From the NCBI GenBank assembly GCA_947467385.1, contig CANIHJ010000011.1, positions 1 to 37,708 of the forward strand: DNA of 37,708 bases. Reading direction: 5' to 3'. Under the pieces are notes generated by a model. That model had not been told where the DNA came from. It made no database searches and was given only the letters and a program-made list of their open reading frames with translations. Every line of letters begins with the position of its first letter. The first letter of the stretch is position 1. The stretch comes from Deltaproteobacteria bacterium (GTDB lineage: Bacteria > Bdellovibrionota_C > UBA2361 > OMII01). The translations under genes and the position numbers were made by a program. Of the stretch, positions 1 to 8,485 are shown piece by piece.

Positions 1-1509
1 GAGCCGAGCGTTCATGCGCTCAGGGCCGCGCTATCTGCGCGCGACCTGACCAGCTGCCTCAGAAACCTAAGCGGCCTCGAGATCAGCCCGCCGGACATGC
101 GGCTCCTTGAGGAGCCTGCGGAGCTTATCATTCGGCCGTATAATTCACTGCTGGACGCAGAGGCAGTAAAACCGATTCAGGCGCAGCTTGCGATGAAGCG
201 CGGCCTATCGACGCTCCATCCGCGCATCGCCGTGCTTGGGCCCCTCCAGGGCGGCACGATACCGACCGGGTACTACACGCAGGGCGCGCTGGAGCGCCTT
301 GGGCAGCGCTCCCGTGGGCTCGACATGAGCGGATTTAACAAGGGCTATGAGCTGCTTGATGAGCTTGTTCGGGGTGACATAAGGCGTGCTGTGGCTCGTT
401 CGGCGTATGTCGATTCGCTCACCACCGCGCTGATTGAGAATTTCGAGGAAAAGCCGATAGATGTGCTCATCTGCATGGCTCAGGCGCCAGCATCGCCGCG
501 CTTCCTGACCGAGATGCGCAAGCGTGGAGTCATTACGGTGCTGTGGTTCGTTGAAGATTATCTGCGCTTTACCTACTGGCGAGATATGGCGAAGTTTTAC
601 GACTTTGTGTTTACGATCCAGAAGGGAGAGTGCCTTGAGGTAATACGCAAGGCCGGGGCCGGGGAGGTTCACTACCTGCCGACGGCATGCGATCCGCTCC
701 TGCACCGCCCGGTCGTTGTCACGCCCGAGGAATCAGCCCACTGGGGATCCGAAGTTTCATTCGTTGGCGCTGGATACCACAACCGCCAGCAGATGTTCGC
801 GTCCCTTGCGCACCTACCGTTTAAGATCTGGGGAAGCGAGTGGCCTACGTGCCGGCCATTTAGCACGCTCGTCCAGGAGGAGGGAAGGCGCATCTCACCG
901 GAGGAGTACATCAAGATCTTCAACGCATCAGCCATCAACCTCAACCTGCACTCCAGCAGTGAGCGGGACGGGGTAGAGCCAAACGGGGACTTTATAAACC
1001 CCCGCACCTTTGAGCTTGCGGCTTGCGGGGCGTTTCAGCTGGTTGACGAGAGAACCCTCCTGTCAGAATGCTTCGAGCCGGGCCGCGACGTGGTGACGTT
1101 CAAGGATCTGCCCGACCTGCTCGCCAAGATTGAGCATTACCGGGCGCACCCAGAGGAGCGCGCGGCGATCGCTGAGCGCTCTCGGGCGCGCGCCCTTCGG
1201 GAGCACACCTACGAGAAGCGCATCGAGCAGATGCTTGGAGTTATCTACGCAAGCAAGTTTCAGCAGCTGACTGCTCGCGAGCAGGCCAGCCCATGGAGCA
1301 AGATGATCGAGCGAAGCAAGTCGCATGAGGAGCTCTCGAAGCGGTGCCTGCTCGCGCGCGAGCGGGGCGAGCAGCCGACCCTCGATGCGCTCGCTTCGGA
1401 TATAGTTTCGGGCAGGGGAAAGCTCTCTGAGACGGAGCAGAAGCTCATGTTTCTGTTCCACGTCAAGAAGCATATCCTTCGGCCGAGCCGAAACGGGGAA
1501 GGAGCGTAG
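1..1509 (+). CDS. CgeB-like glycosyltransferase (5' end outside window)
   Basis: The frame is open from base 1 without a stop. The first ATG in the window (97) is therefore probably internal, and the gene likely begins upstream. The protein resembles the CgeB/DUF3880 type: an N-terminal Rossmann-like half (GPLQGGTIPTGYY, then VLICMAQAPASPRF and VLWFVEDYLRF) and a C-terminal Glyco_trans_1_2 half. That half carries INLNLHSS, then NPRTFELAACGAFQLVD and a final helix with HTYEKRIEQML, the usual nucleotide-sugar-binding lobe of these retaining GT-B enzymes. It should transfer a sugar from a nucleotide donor in the cytoplasm; donor and acceptor are not visible. The next gene starts 3 nt after its stop, so the two are co-transcribed. 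CgeB-type enzymes often sit with GT9 enzymes in surface or flagellin glycosylation loci, and that role is inference here. Confidence 0.8.
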   Translation, partial: EPSVHALRAALSARDLTSCLRNLSGLEISPPDMRLLEEPAELIIRPYNSLLDAEAVKPIQAQLAMKRGLSTLHPRIAVLGPLQGGTIPTGYYTQGALERLGQRSRGLDMSGFNKGYELLDELVRGDIRRAVARSAYVDSLTTALIENFEEKPIDVLICMAQAPASPRFLTEMRKRGVITVLWFVEDYLRFTYWRDMAKFYDFVFTIQKGECLEVIRKAGAGEVHYLPTACDPLLHRPVVVTPEESAHWGSEVSFVGAGYHNRQQMFASLAHLPFKIWGSEWPTCRPFSTLVQEEGRRISPEEYIKIFNASAINLNLHSSSERDGVEPNGDFINPRTFELAACGAFQLVDERTLLSECFEPGRDVVTFKDLPDLLAKIEHYRAHPEERAAIAERSRARALREHTYEKRIEQMLGVIYASKFQQLTAREQASPWSKMIERSKSHEELSKRCLLARERGEQPTLDALASDIVSGRGKLSETEQKLMFLFHVKKHILRPSRNGEGA

Positions 1510-1512
1510 CGC

Positions 1513-3159
1513 ATGATTCGGCGATACCCGGACAAGAGCAAAGTTCTTCTCGTCAACATCACGCGGCTTGGCGACATGCTTCAAGCCACCCCGACGATAG
1601 CCGGAATTAAGGCAGAGAACCCGGCATGTCACATCACGGTCCTTGTAGAGAGGCAGTTTGTGGACGTGTGCCACGTCATCCCAAATATCGATGAGGTCAT
1701 CGGACTTGATCTAGGGCTTGTGTGCAGGAGCCTCGATAGGGAGGGGGACGGCATTATCGACGCGTACGAATACGTGAGCGAGATCGTGGAGCGGCTGCGC
1801 AGCGAGAAGTTCGACTACTGCCTCAACATGTCTTCGTCTGCCTACACGGCGCTGCTCTTGAGCCTCGTCGGAATTGGGCGCAATGGGGGATGGACCTCGG
1901 ATGACCAGGGCTGTCGCATTATCGAGTCATCCTGGGCCCAGCTCTTTGCCACCTCGGTGTTTCACCAGAATAGGCAGTATAATTCGCTCAACCTCGTGGA
2001 CGTCTTTCGCTGCTCAGCAGACGTGGAGCAGCATCCCCACAAGCTCCTCATCAATGTTGACCCGAAGAGCCGATCCTTCTGCGAAGAGATACTTGAGAGG
2101 GCGCCGTTCACGAACTCTGGGCCCCTCATCGCCGTGCAAGCCGGCGCCAGCCAGGGCAAGCGACAATGGGCACCGCAGAGGTTCATCGAGCTCATCAAGA
2201 AGCTTGTGCATGAGCACAACGCGCGAGTGGTACTCACCGGAGCCCCGAAGGAGGCCGCAATCGTCGATCCAATCGTGGCGGGATGCGCGTCTCCGAACGT
2301 AGTCTCGCTCGTCGGCAGGACCTCGATACCGCAGCTGGCAGCGATGCTGCAGCTCGCAGACATCCTCGTGACAGGAGACACTGGCCCGATGCACATGGCA
2401 GTGGCAGTGGGCACACCTGTCATCTCGATGTTCCTCGCGTCGGCGTTCGGATTTGAGACCGGTCCCTACAGCGAGGGAAATATTGTGCTGCAGCCCGTCA
2501 TCGGATGTGGGCCGTGCAATCCGAACAAGAGCTGTGGACGCCCTGATTGCCACGACACGATTACGCCTGAGCTCGTTGCGTACCTGACGATAGCGCGCCT
2601 CAAGGGAGAGGTGATTGAGGTGCCGCAAGACTTTGCGGATCCATCGAGGGTTATCGTCTACCGCTCGGCCTTTGACGACAACGGCTTCTGTGATCTTGTG
2701 CAGCTGAACGGGGGTGCGGGCGACACGTTCGCCCGATTTCGGCGCGCCTACCGAAAGCTGTGGCTTGATGACCTCGGAGGATACCGGTTCCCGGTTGCCG
2801 AGGCGAAGCCCTCCAAGTTAGCGGTTGTTGAGGACGGGCTGTCTGGGCTTCAAGAGATCGTGGCGTGCGCCCAGCGGGGCCAGGAGCTCATCGGGCGCCT
2901 TCAGGATGGTATCCGGGATGTTTCGGTGCCTGCAGCTCGGCTTGGAGAGATAAACGGCCAGCTCACTGAATTAGACCATCATATTGAAGGGTTGGGATTT
3001 CAGTTTGGCCCCCTGGGGTCACTGAGCCGCATGTTCCTGTTTGCCAAGGAGAATTTAAAGGGAACTGATGCCCTGGAACTCGCATCTCAAATGAATCGGG
3101 CGTACCAGGACCTGGAGCGCCGGTGCGTTAAGTTTGGAAGCTACTTCCGGGGCGATTAA
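1513..3159 (+). CDS. GT9 (heptosyltransferase-like) glycosyltransferase with C-terminal extension
   Basis: Residues 1-370 look like glycosyltransferase family 9 (ADP-heptose:LPS heptosyltransferase type). The N-terminus reads VLLVNITRLGDMLQATPTI, followed by VQAGASQGKRQW and the donor-site signature GDTGPMHMAVAVGTPVI. A Cys-rich patch (CGPCNPNKSCGRPDC) follows near residues 333-347. About 170 extra residues at the C-terminus, beyond the usual ~350, are largely helical and unrecognised. A strong ribosome site (GGAAGGAG) overlaps the end of the preceding gene, with the ATG 8 nt downstream, so translation is probably coupled. The family transfers heptose or related sugars to LPS core or proteins; the specificity here is unknown. 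The extension could bind the acceptor or the 202-residue neighbour, but that is speculation. Confidence 0.85.
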   Translation: MIRRYPDKSKVLLVNITRLGDMLQATPTIAGIKAENPACHITVLVERQFVDVCHVIPNIDEVIGLDLGLVCRSLDREGDGIIDAYEYVSEIVERLRSEKFDYCLNMSSSAYTALLLSLVGIGRNGGWTSDDQGCRIIESSWAQLFATSVFHQNRQYNSLNLVDVFRCSADVEQHPHKLLINVDPKSRSFCEEILERAPFTNSGPLIAVQAGASQGKRQWAPQRFIELIKKLVHEHNARVVLTGAPKEAAIVDPIVAGCASPNVVSLVGRTSIPQLAAMLQLADILVTGDTGPMHMAVAVGTPVISMFLASAFGFETGPYSEGNIVLQPVIGCGPCNPNKSCGRPDCHDTITPELVAYLTIARLKGEVIEVPQDFADPSRVIVYRSAFDDNGFCDLVQLNGGAGDTFARFRRAYRKLWLDDLGGYRFPVAEAKPSKLAVVEDGLSGLQEIVACAQRGQELIGRLQDGIRDVSVPAARLGEINGQLTELDHHIEGLGFQFGPLGSLSRMFLFAKENLKGTDALELASQMNRAYQDLERRCVKFGSYFRGD

Positions 3160-3182
3160 ACGCGTAATCGATACGAGGCTAT

Positions 3183-3791
3183 ATGGTTCAAGTGCGAGTA
3201 AATGGACAGGGCTTAGGCTTGCCTGTTGAGCGGGTGCAGACGTTTGCTGACCTTATTGAGCTCGTAAAATCTTCGATTGATCCGGAGCACATGGTGACCG
3301 AGATCCTTCTCGATGGTCGTGACATGCGCGACGAGGAGTGGATGATGGCCCCCTCGCAGCTTCAGGGGGAGGTGCTGGATTTCGCCTCGGGCCGACCTGA
3401 TATTTATGTTTCCGACCGTATCCAGGAGGCTTCCTCCGTTGTTCGCTCGTGCTTTTTCGAGTTTCGTGATGCCCGCAAGGGCTTTCAGGACGGCGACAGC
3501 GTCATGGGGAACAAGCGGCTGAAGGTCGCTGTCGATACGCTCAAGGCTTTTTTCGAGTGGTACGGTACGTTGCTGCAGCTTGTGCCTGAGAGCTCGCGCT
3601 CAAAGCTCGATATCTCGTCTGAAGTGCAGGATATCTCCGAGACCTGCAAGAAGATCTGCCAGCAGCAGATGTACCAGTCATGGTGGGCACTCGGTGAGAG
3701 CTTGGAAAAAGATCTCGAGCCGAAGCTCGACAAGCTTGAGGACACGTGTAGGAAGGTGGCGCGCGAGGTTCAGGTTACCGCGGCCCCGTAA
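3183..3791 (+). CDS. Hypothetical helical protein of the glycosyltransferase operon
   Basis: I do not recognise this 202-residue protein. Residues 1-75 look like a small alpha/beta domain (VQVRVNGQGLGLPVERVQTF and TEILLDGRDMRDEEW, reminiscent of a beta-grasp). The rest is strongly helical, with several Trp/Tyr residues (FFEWYGTLLQL, YQSWWALGESLEKDLEPK). No signal peptide or membrane segment is visible. It starts 23 nt after the GT9 gene with a good GAGG ribosome site 6 nt before the ATG, and a strong hairpin terminator follows its stop, so it is the last gene of the glycosyltransferase unit. An accessory role in glycosylation of a surface or flagellar protein is possible, but only from position. 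Confidence 0.7.
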   Translation: MVQVRVNGQGLGLPVERVQTFADLIELVKSSIDPEHMVTEILLDGRDMRDEEWMMAPSQLQGEVLDFASGRPDIYVSDRIQEASSVVRSCFFEFRDARKGFQDGDSVMGNKRLKVAVDTLKAFFEWYGTLLQLVPESSRSKLDISSEVQDISETCKKICQQQMYQSWWALGESLEKDLEPKLDKLEDTCRKVAREVQVTAAP

Positions 3792-3817
3792 GACGAGCTG
3801 CATAAAAGCAAAGCTGG

Positions 3818-3852
3818 AGGGCGCTTGGAGAGATATACTTTCCGGGCGCCCT
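3818..3852 (+). terminator. Rho-independent terminator of the first glycosyltransferase operon
   Basis: Bases 3818-3831 pair with 3839-3852 in a continuous 14-bp stem with three G-T wobbles and a 7-nt loop. An A-rich stretch lies just upstream (3802-3812) and a T-rich tract downstream (3852-3864, interrupted by CTGCA). It begins 26 nt after the stop of the 202-residue gene. Confidence 0.75.
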
Positions 3853-3865
3853 TTCTGCATTTTGG

Positions 3866-4383
3866 CGACACCCAGGTGCGCGTTGGCGCGATGTTTTTAG
3901 GCTTGATACCTGAAGACGAAAGGCGAGAGGGAAAATTTGAGCAGAATAGGCTTTGAAAACAGTAAGAACCGGAAAGAACGATAACAGTGAAAACGGTTAA
4001 AATCTCATACGAGACTACAAACCTGAAAAAACCTTCGTAACCTTATCAACCTATTCCGCTCAGGCGATCGCTTTTCAATCGCGTCAACGGAATCGACGAA
4101 TATCGTCCTCGTTGTTTTGACGGCCTGGCACAAGAAAAGGATTCGCGTGGCTGAGAAATGTGGTCTTCAAGCGCCTCCTTTGGATGCTATCGATTAAGCA
4201 ATTCGTGCGTTGTATCAATCGGTTAGGGCCTGCTGATCGGGTGGCGGGAATGGCCGAAGCACAAAAAGATTTCGGGGCTCTCGGGGCCCGGCCTGCATCC
4301 TAACTCGTTAGGTAAAAACCCTTTTTGTAGCGGTTGGACTAATCAGCGGGGCGCATACGGAATCGCATCGAGGTGAGCAATCA
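3866..4383. other. Intergenic stretch between glycosyltransferase genes
   Basis: About 520 bp without a credible gene; the left half is visibly A-rich. It must hold the promoter for the 1284-residue glycosyltransferase, but I cannot place a convincing -35/-10 pair. The only structured element I see is the 14-bp palindrome at 4299-4312. A usable ribosome site (GAGGTGA) precedes the ATG at 4384. Confidence 0.6.
4299..4312. promoter_or_regulatory. Candidate operator palindrome
   Basis: CCTAAC-TC-GTTAGG is a perfect 6-bp inverted repeat with a 2-bp centre, 72 bp before the start codon of the 1284-residue glycosyltransferase. The size and symmetry fit a site for a dimeric helix-turn-helix regulator, but no second copy was found in the window and no regulator is linked to it. 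Confidence 0.3.
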
Positions 4384-7300
4384 ATGAACAAAGAGAGATC
4401 CTTTGCCGGCAGAGTCGGCTTCATCACCCCCTGGAATCAGTCGTGTGGTCTCGCCACATATGCGCACTACATGCTTCAAGAGCTTCAAAGGCTCGAGCTT
4501 GATTTCACAGTCTTTGCCGAGCGGACGGAGGCTGCTGTGCCATCCGATGAGGGCTTCGTTCGGCGCTGCTGGAGCAGGGTTCGGCCGGCCGACCAGGTTG
4601 ACGACTATCAGCAGCTTGAGGCAGAGGTCGAACGCGCCGGAATCTCGGTTCTCCACATCAATTGTCAGGCGCGATTTTTCCATCCCGTCACGTTCAGCAA
4701 ATTCCTGCAGCGCATGCGCGGCCGGGGAGTTCGGGTAGTCGTCCAGCTCCATAACCTCTTTACGCTGGGCGAGGATCTCTCAACCCTTGTCGCTGGCGCC
4801 GACCGCATCTTCGTGCATACGCCGGAGAACCGGCTTGAGGCCATTGCAAATGGCGCAATGCCCGATGCAGTTGAGGTCGTTCCGCACGGCGTGCTTGTCC
4901 GCCCGGAAATCAGCCCAGATGCGCGGCACGCCCTGCGCAATCAGCTCGGCATCGTCAACGGCGAGTATCTGCTCATTACATTCGGGTTTGTACAACCGCA
5001 CAAGGGCCTTGAATCCCTCGTTGAGGCGGTCACGCACCTTCGTGAGCGGGGCTTGCCTGCTCGCGGAGTAATCATCGGCGAGACTCGAGCCGATGACCCA
5101 AACAGCGCGGCATACATGCGGGCCCTGCGGGAACTGGTAAACCGAAGCGGGGTTACAGACCATGTGTCTTTCATCAATACGTTTGTGCCGGATGAGCAGG
5201 TTGGAGAGTACCTCAGTGCCGCCGACCTCGTGATCATGAATTATCGCTCGCAGCACTTTGAGGCCTCGGGTGCCTGTGCGCTCGCCGTTGGCGCAGGCGC
5301 AGCCGTCCTAACCTCGCTCGCCCCGGCCATGATGACCTTCGGCGATGCCGTATGGCACATGACGAGCGGCTATCCCGTTGGATTGTCCGCTGAGCTAGTC
5401 CTCACCAACCAGATATTGCAGGGAGAGATCCGCAGTCGTGCGCGCGCCTATGCTGAACGCCACTCGTGGCAGCAGATCGCGCGGCAGTTGGCTGCCAAAT
5501 ATGCAGAGCTCGTTCCGGCTGCCGCCGCCCCCGTCGAGACGCCCGCACCGGAAAGCCGAACAACAAGGGAGAGCGCCGTGAAAAACAAAGTATACAGGGG
5601 ATCGGGCAAGCCAGTGCGCGTCCTGATACAAAACAGGCCCAACACCTTTACGCAGCGCGGCGGAGACACGGTTCTCGTCGAAAAGATCAGCCAGGGCCTC
5701 GCCGTCAGGGGGTATGAGGTGCGCGTTGATGTTGAGGGGCTCCAGAACGCGGCCGACTATGACCTAGTACACTTGTTTAATTTCGCCACTCCCAAGCTGA
5801 CCGAGCATTTTGCTCAGCGTGCTAAGGCCGCTGGTAGGCCATTCGTTGTGACTTCGCTCTATGAGGACCTACCGCAGTTTCACACCCAGTCACATGCCGT
5901 TGCCCGCTCGCTTATGGAGTACGTTAGCTCCGGCCAGCGACAGGAGTGGTGGCAAGCGAACAAGGTTGATGTCAGGGCGGTAGCTCCGGCAGCAAGGTTC
6001 CCTGCCGACTGGATCGCCCAGCACGCATCTGCGATCTTGGCTAATGGCTCGGGCGAGGCAGCAGCGCTGAAAAGAGATTTCCCGGCAGCCGAAGCGATTC
6101 GGACGGTGCACGTTGGGCACGAAACCGGCATGCTCGGGGATGCCTCGCTCTTTGAGCGGACGTACGGGGTTCGGGACTTCGTATTGTGCGTTGGTCGGCT
6201 TGAGAGCCGCAAGAACCAGCTCATGCTTCTTAAGGCGCTCGAGGAATCAGAGCTCACCGTGGTGCTGGCTGCCGGAGGGTTCTCATACCAGCCTGACTAC
6301 GACGGGACTGTCCGCAATTTCAAGCGGCGCGGAAAAACAGTGATCGCCGACCGACTGTCACCCGAGATGCTCTCTGCCGCATACGCTGCGTGCCGCATTC
6401 ACGTGCTTCCAAGCTGGTATGAGCTTCCAGGGCTCGTGTCGCTTGAGGCCGCGGCGCACGGGAAGAATATCGTGGCGACCCGCACAGGGACGACTGAGAA
6501 CTACCTCGGGGATAAGGCGTTTTACTGCCATCCCTGGGATGAGGAGTCGATCCGCTCATCGGTACTAGCCGCATTCCACGCCCCAGTCACTGAGGGGCTT
6601 GTTGATATGGCGCGCAACTACACGTGGGAGAGGGCTGTTGATGAGACTATAGCGGAGTACGAGGCAGTTCTTGGAATCAAGGCTGACGCGGCGCTGCCTG
6701 ATCCGGTGACAGCTGCGGAACCGGTCGTGCCATCATTTGGGGTCTATGACATGAGCATGAGCGTCTCTGAGGTTGAGGAGATGCTTGAACAGGGAGAAGC
6801 CGCTGCCAAGGCGATGGAGTTTGAGCGCGCAGAGCAGGTGCTTCGGGCTGTCCAGGCGCTTGACCCGAACTCGCCGCGGGTGCTCAAAAGCCTTGGCGCA
6901 GTGATGCTCGCCCAATCGCGGTGTGATGAGGCCCGAAGACTCTTTGACCAGGCGCTTGAGGTGTCGCCGGCGGATTCAAAGGTTCTTACGGGCCGGGGAA
7001 TGTGCGAAGCGATGTCGGGACACCCGGCCAAAGCGCTGCCGTTTCTTGAAAAGTCGCTCGACGTGGCACCTGACAATCTCGTGGCTCTTCACCAACTCTT
7101 AGAGTGCTCCTACCAGCTCGACCAGTACGAACAGGCAGAGAAGCGCGTCAAGCGGTACCTAGCCTGCGCGCCCGAAGACGCGGAGATGCGCTACTGCTTG
7201 GCAGGGTGCCTCTACAAGATGGGCGAACTGACAGAGTGCCGTGAGCACCTTTCAGCCGTGTTGGCCGCGAAGCCTGAGCATGTGGGAGGGCAGGAGCTGA

Positions 7301-8238
7301 AGGAGAAGGCGGAGAGATTGATGTCGGAACAGCAAGGCGCAACCGTAGCTGTAGCCGCTCATTCAGCTATCGCCGAGACAGAGGCACTGACTCCGGCTTT
7401 TTCGACAGAGGTGCTTGCGGGCCTCTCTCAGCGCATCCAGGACTGGAAGATAAGCGGTTCGGCCGAAGCGTCGCCGACTGTCGTGATAACGCAGCCTGCA
7501 GCCAAGTCACCAAGCCCCGCTGTCCCTAGCGTTTCTCCTGGCGAGAGTGTTGAGGAGCGCATAGCATGTGTTGAGTCTCTCAAGCGAAGCGGCAAGCTTA
7601 CCCAGGCAAAAGAGGTGCTGGACACGATGTTGCCCGGGGCCGGCTTAACCACCGCGCAGGAGGAGATGGTGAGCTGCCTCAACGCTGAATTCAAGGTAAT
7701 CATGGGAGAACTGGAAGAGGCAGCGAGGATCTACAACAAGCTTCTCGACAGGAATCCGCATTTTTCGCGAGCACTGTGCGGCCAGGGGGCTCTCGCCGCG
7801 GAGGCGCAGGAATGGGGTACCGCGCAGGCGTTTTTTGAGACATCTCTGGACTACAACCCCTCCTACGATGTCGCCATTGCAGGCTTAGGCCTGTGCAAGA
7901 TGGTAGCCAACAAGCCGGAGGAGGCTTTCAATCTTTTCCGTCGGGCGGCGACGATCAACCCCGAAAACTACCGGGCGGTCCTTGGCGTGCTTCAGCTTGG
8001 GTATCCACTCAAGCGCTACCAAGAGATGGAGTCGCTGTTGCTCTCATACCTTAAGCTCTATCCATCAAATATCGACATGACCTACTCACTCGCGGGCCTG
8101 CTGTTCTCGCAAGGAAAGATCTCTCAAGCGCGCATCGAGGTGGAGAAGATCTTGGAGTCCTCTCCGAAACATGAGCCCGCGCTGGAGCTGCGCGAGATTT
8201 TGGTGAGGGCGCAGACCTCCCCCACAGTAATGATGTAG
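4384..8238 (+). CDS. Bifunctional glycosyltransferase: two GT-B (GT4-like) domains plus TPR repeats
   Basis: This 1284-residue protein has three parts. Residues ~10-375 form a first GT-B fold (VGFITPWNQSCGLATYAHYM at the N-lobe, HNLFTLGE, VVPHGVLV, LLITFGFVQPHKGLESLVEA, then FEASGACALAVGAGAAVLTS). Residues ~405-780 form a second, with FVLCVGRLESRKNQLMLLKA and the GT4-type E-x7-E element in LPSWYELPGLVSLEAAAHG. Residues ~790-1000 and ~1060-1275 are tetratricopeptide repeats separated by a low-complexity Pro/Ser/Ala/Val linker. No signal peptide or membrane segment is seen, so it acts in the cytoplasm, perhaps adding two sugars in succession while the TPR arm holds a protein or glycan partner. 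Domain 1 lacks a clear E-x7-E and may be weakly active. The gene is monocistronic as far as I can see. Confidence 0.88.
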   Translation: MNKERSFAGRVGFITPWNQSCGLATYAHYMLQELQRLELDFTVFAERTEAAVPSDEGFVRRCWSRVRPADQVDDYQQLEAEVERAGISVLHINCQARFFHPVTFSKFLQRMRGRGVRVVVQLHNLFTLGEDLSTLVAGADRIFVHTPENRLEAIANGAMPDAVEVVPHGVLVRPEISPDARHALRNQLGIVNGEYLLITFGFVQPHKGLESLVEAVTHLRERGLPARGVIIGETRADDPNSAAYMRALRELVNRSGVTDHVSFINTFVPDEQVGEYLSAADLVIMNYRSQHFEASGACALAVGAGAAVLTSLAPAMMTFGDAVWHMTSGYPVGLSAELVLTNQILQGEIRSRARAYAERHSWQQIARQLAAKYAELVPAAAAPVETPAPESRTTRESAVKNKVYRGSGKPVRVLIQNRPNTFTQRGGDTVLVEKISQGLAVRGYEVRVDVEGLQNAADYDLVHLFNFATPKLTEHFAQRAKAAGRPFVVTSLYEDLPQFHTQSHAVARSLMEYVSSGQRQEWWQANKVDVRAVAPAARFPADWIAQHASAILANGSGEAAALKRDFPAAEAIRTVHVGHETGMLGDASLFERTYGVRDFVLCVGRLESRKNQLMLLKALEESELTVVLAAGGFSYQPDYDGTVRNFKRRGKTVIADRLSPEMLSAAYAACRIHVLPSWYELPGLVSLEAAAHGKNIVATRTGTTENYLGDKAFYCHPWDEESIRSSVLAAFHAPVTEGLVDMARNYTWERAVDETIAEYEAVLGIKADAALPDPVTAAEPVVPSFGVYDMSMSVSEVEEMLEQGEAAAKAMEFERAEQVLRAVQALDPNSPRVLKSLGAVMLAQSRCDEARRLFDQALEVSPADSKVLTGRGMCEAMSGHPAKALPFLEKSLDVAPDNLVALHQLLECSYQLDQYEQAEKRVKRYLACAPEDAEMRYCLAGCLYKMGELTECREHLSAVLAAKPEHVGGQELKEKAERLMSEQQGATVAVAAHSAIAETEALTPAFSTEVLAGLSQRIQDWKISGSAEASPTVVITQPAAKSPSPAVPSVSPGESVEERIACVESLKRSGKLTQAKEVLDTMLPGAGLTTAQEEMVSCLNAEFKVIMGELEEAARIYNKLLDRNPHFSRALCGQGALAAEAQEWGTAQAFFETSLDYNPSYDVAIAGLGLCKMVANKPEEAFNLFRRAATINPENYRAVLGVLQLGYPLKRYQEMESLLLSYLKLYPSNIDMTYSLAGLLFSQGKISQARIEVEKILESSPKHEPALELREILVRAQTSPTVMM

Positions 8239-8299
8239 GCCCCTTCATACTCTCCGAAGACCTCTTCCGCGGATGACGAACATTCCCGCCTAAACAGCG

Positions 8300-8317
8300 T
8301 TTTGCGCCAGCGCAAAA
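8300..8317. promoter_or_regulatory. Candidate operator palindrome upstream of the prkA-like operon
   Basis: TTTTGCGC-CA-GCGCAAAA has perfect 8-bp arms around a 2-bp centre and lies 168 bp before the start of the divergent prkA gene. The T-run comes before and the A-run after the GC core, the reverse of an intrinsic terminator on either strand, so an operator is more likely. No matching copy was noticed elsewhere. Confidence 0.35.
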
Positions 8318-8485
8318 AAATGTCGTTTCAGGGAACAGCGGCCTAGTGATAAATTCGCTGCCTGGCCCAGGGGTTGGCAATGATCCGATTATTCGGCGCG
8401 TTGCTTCGCGCGACCTGAGCGACAGGATGCTGACGGGGACTTTGTTGTAGCCCGGCCTGCATGCTGTAAGAAGACGTCCGACACG

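Noticed and set aside
4286-8462. 13-mer GCCCGGCCTGCAT upstream of both the 1284-residue glycosyltransferase (4286-4298) and the prkA-like gene (8450-8462), suggesting a shared promoter element
   Set aside because: Distances to the start codons differ (86 and 24 bp), spacing does not fit a sigma-54 -24/-12 element, and several 13-mer pairs are expected by chance in 37 kb.
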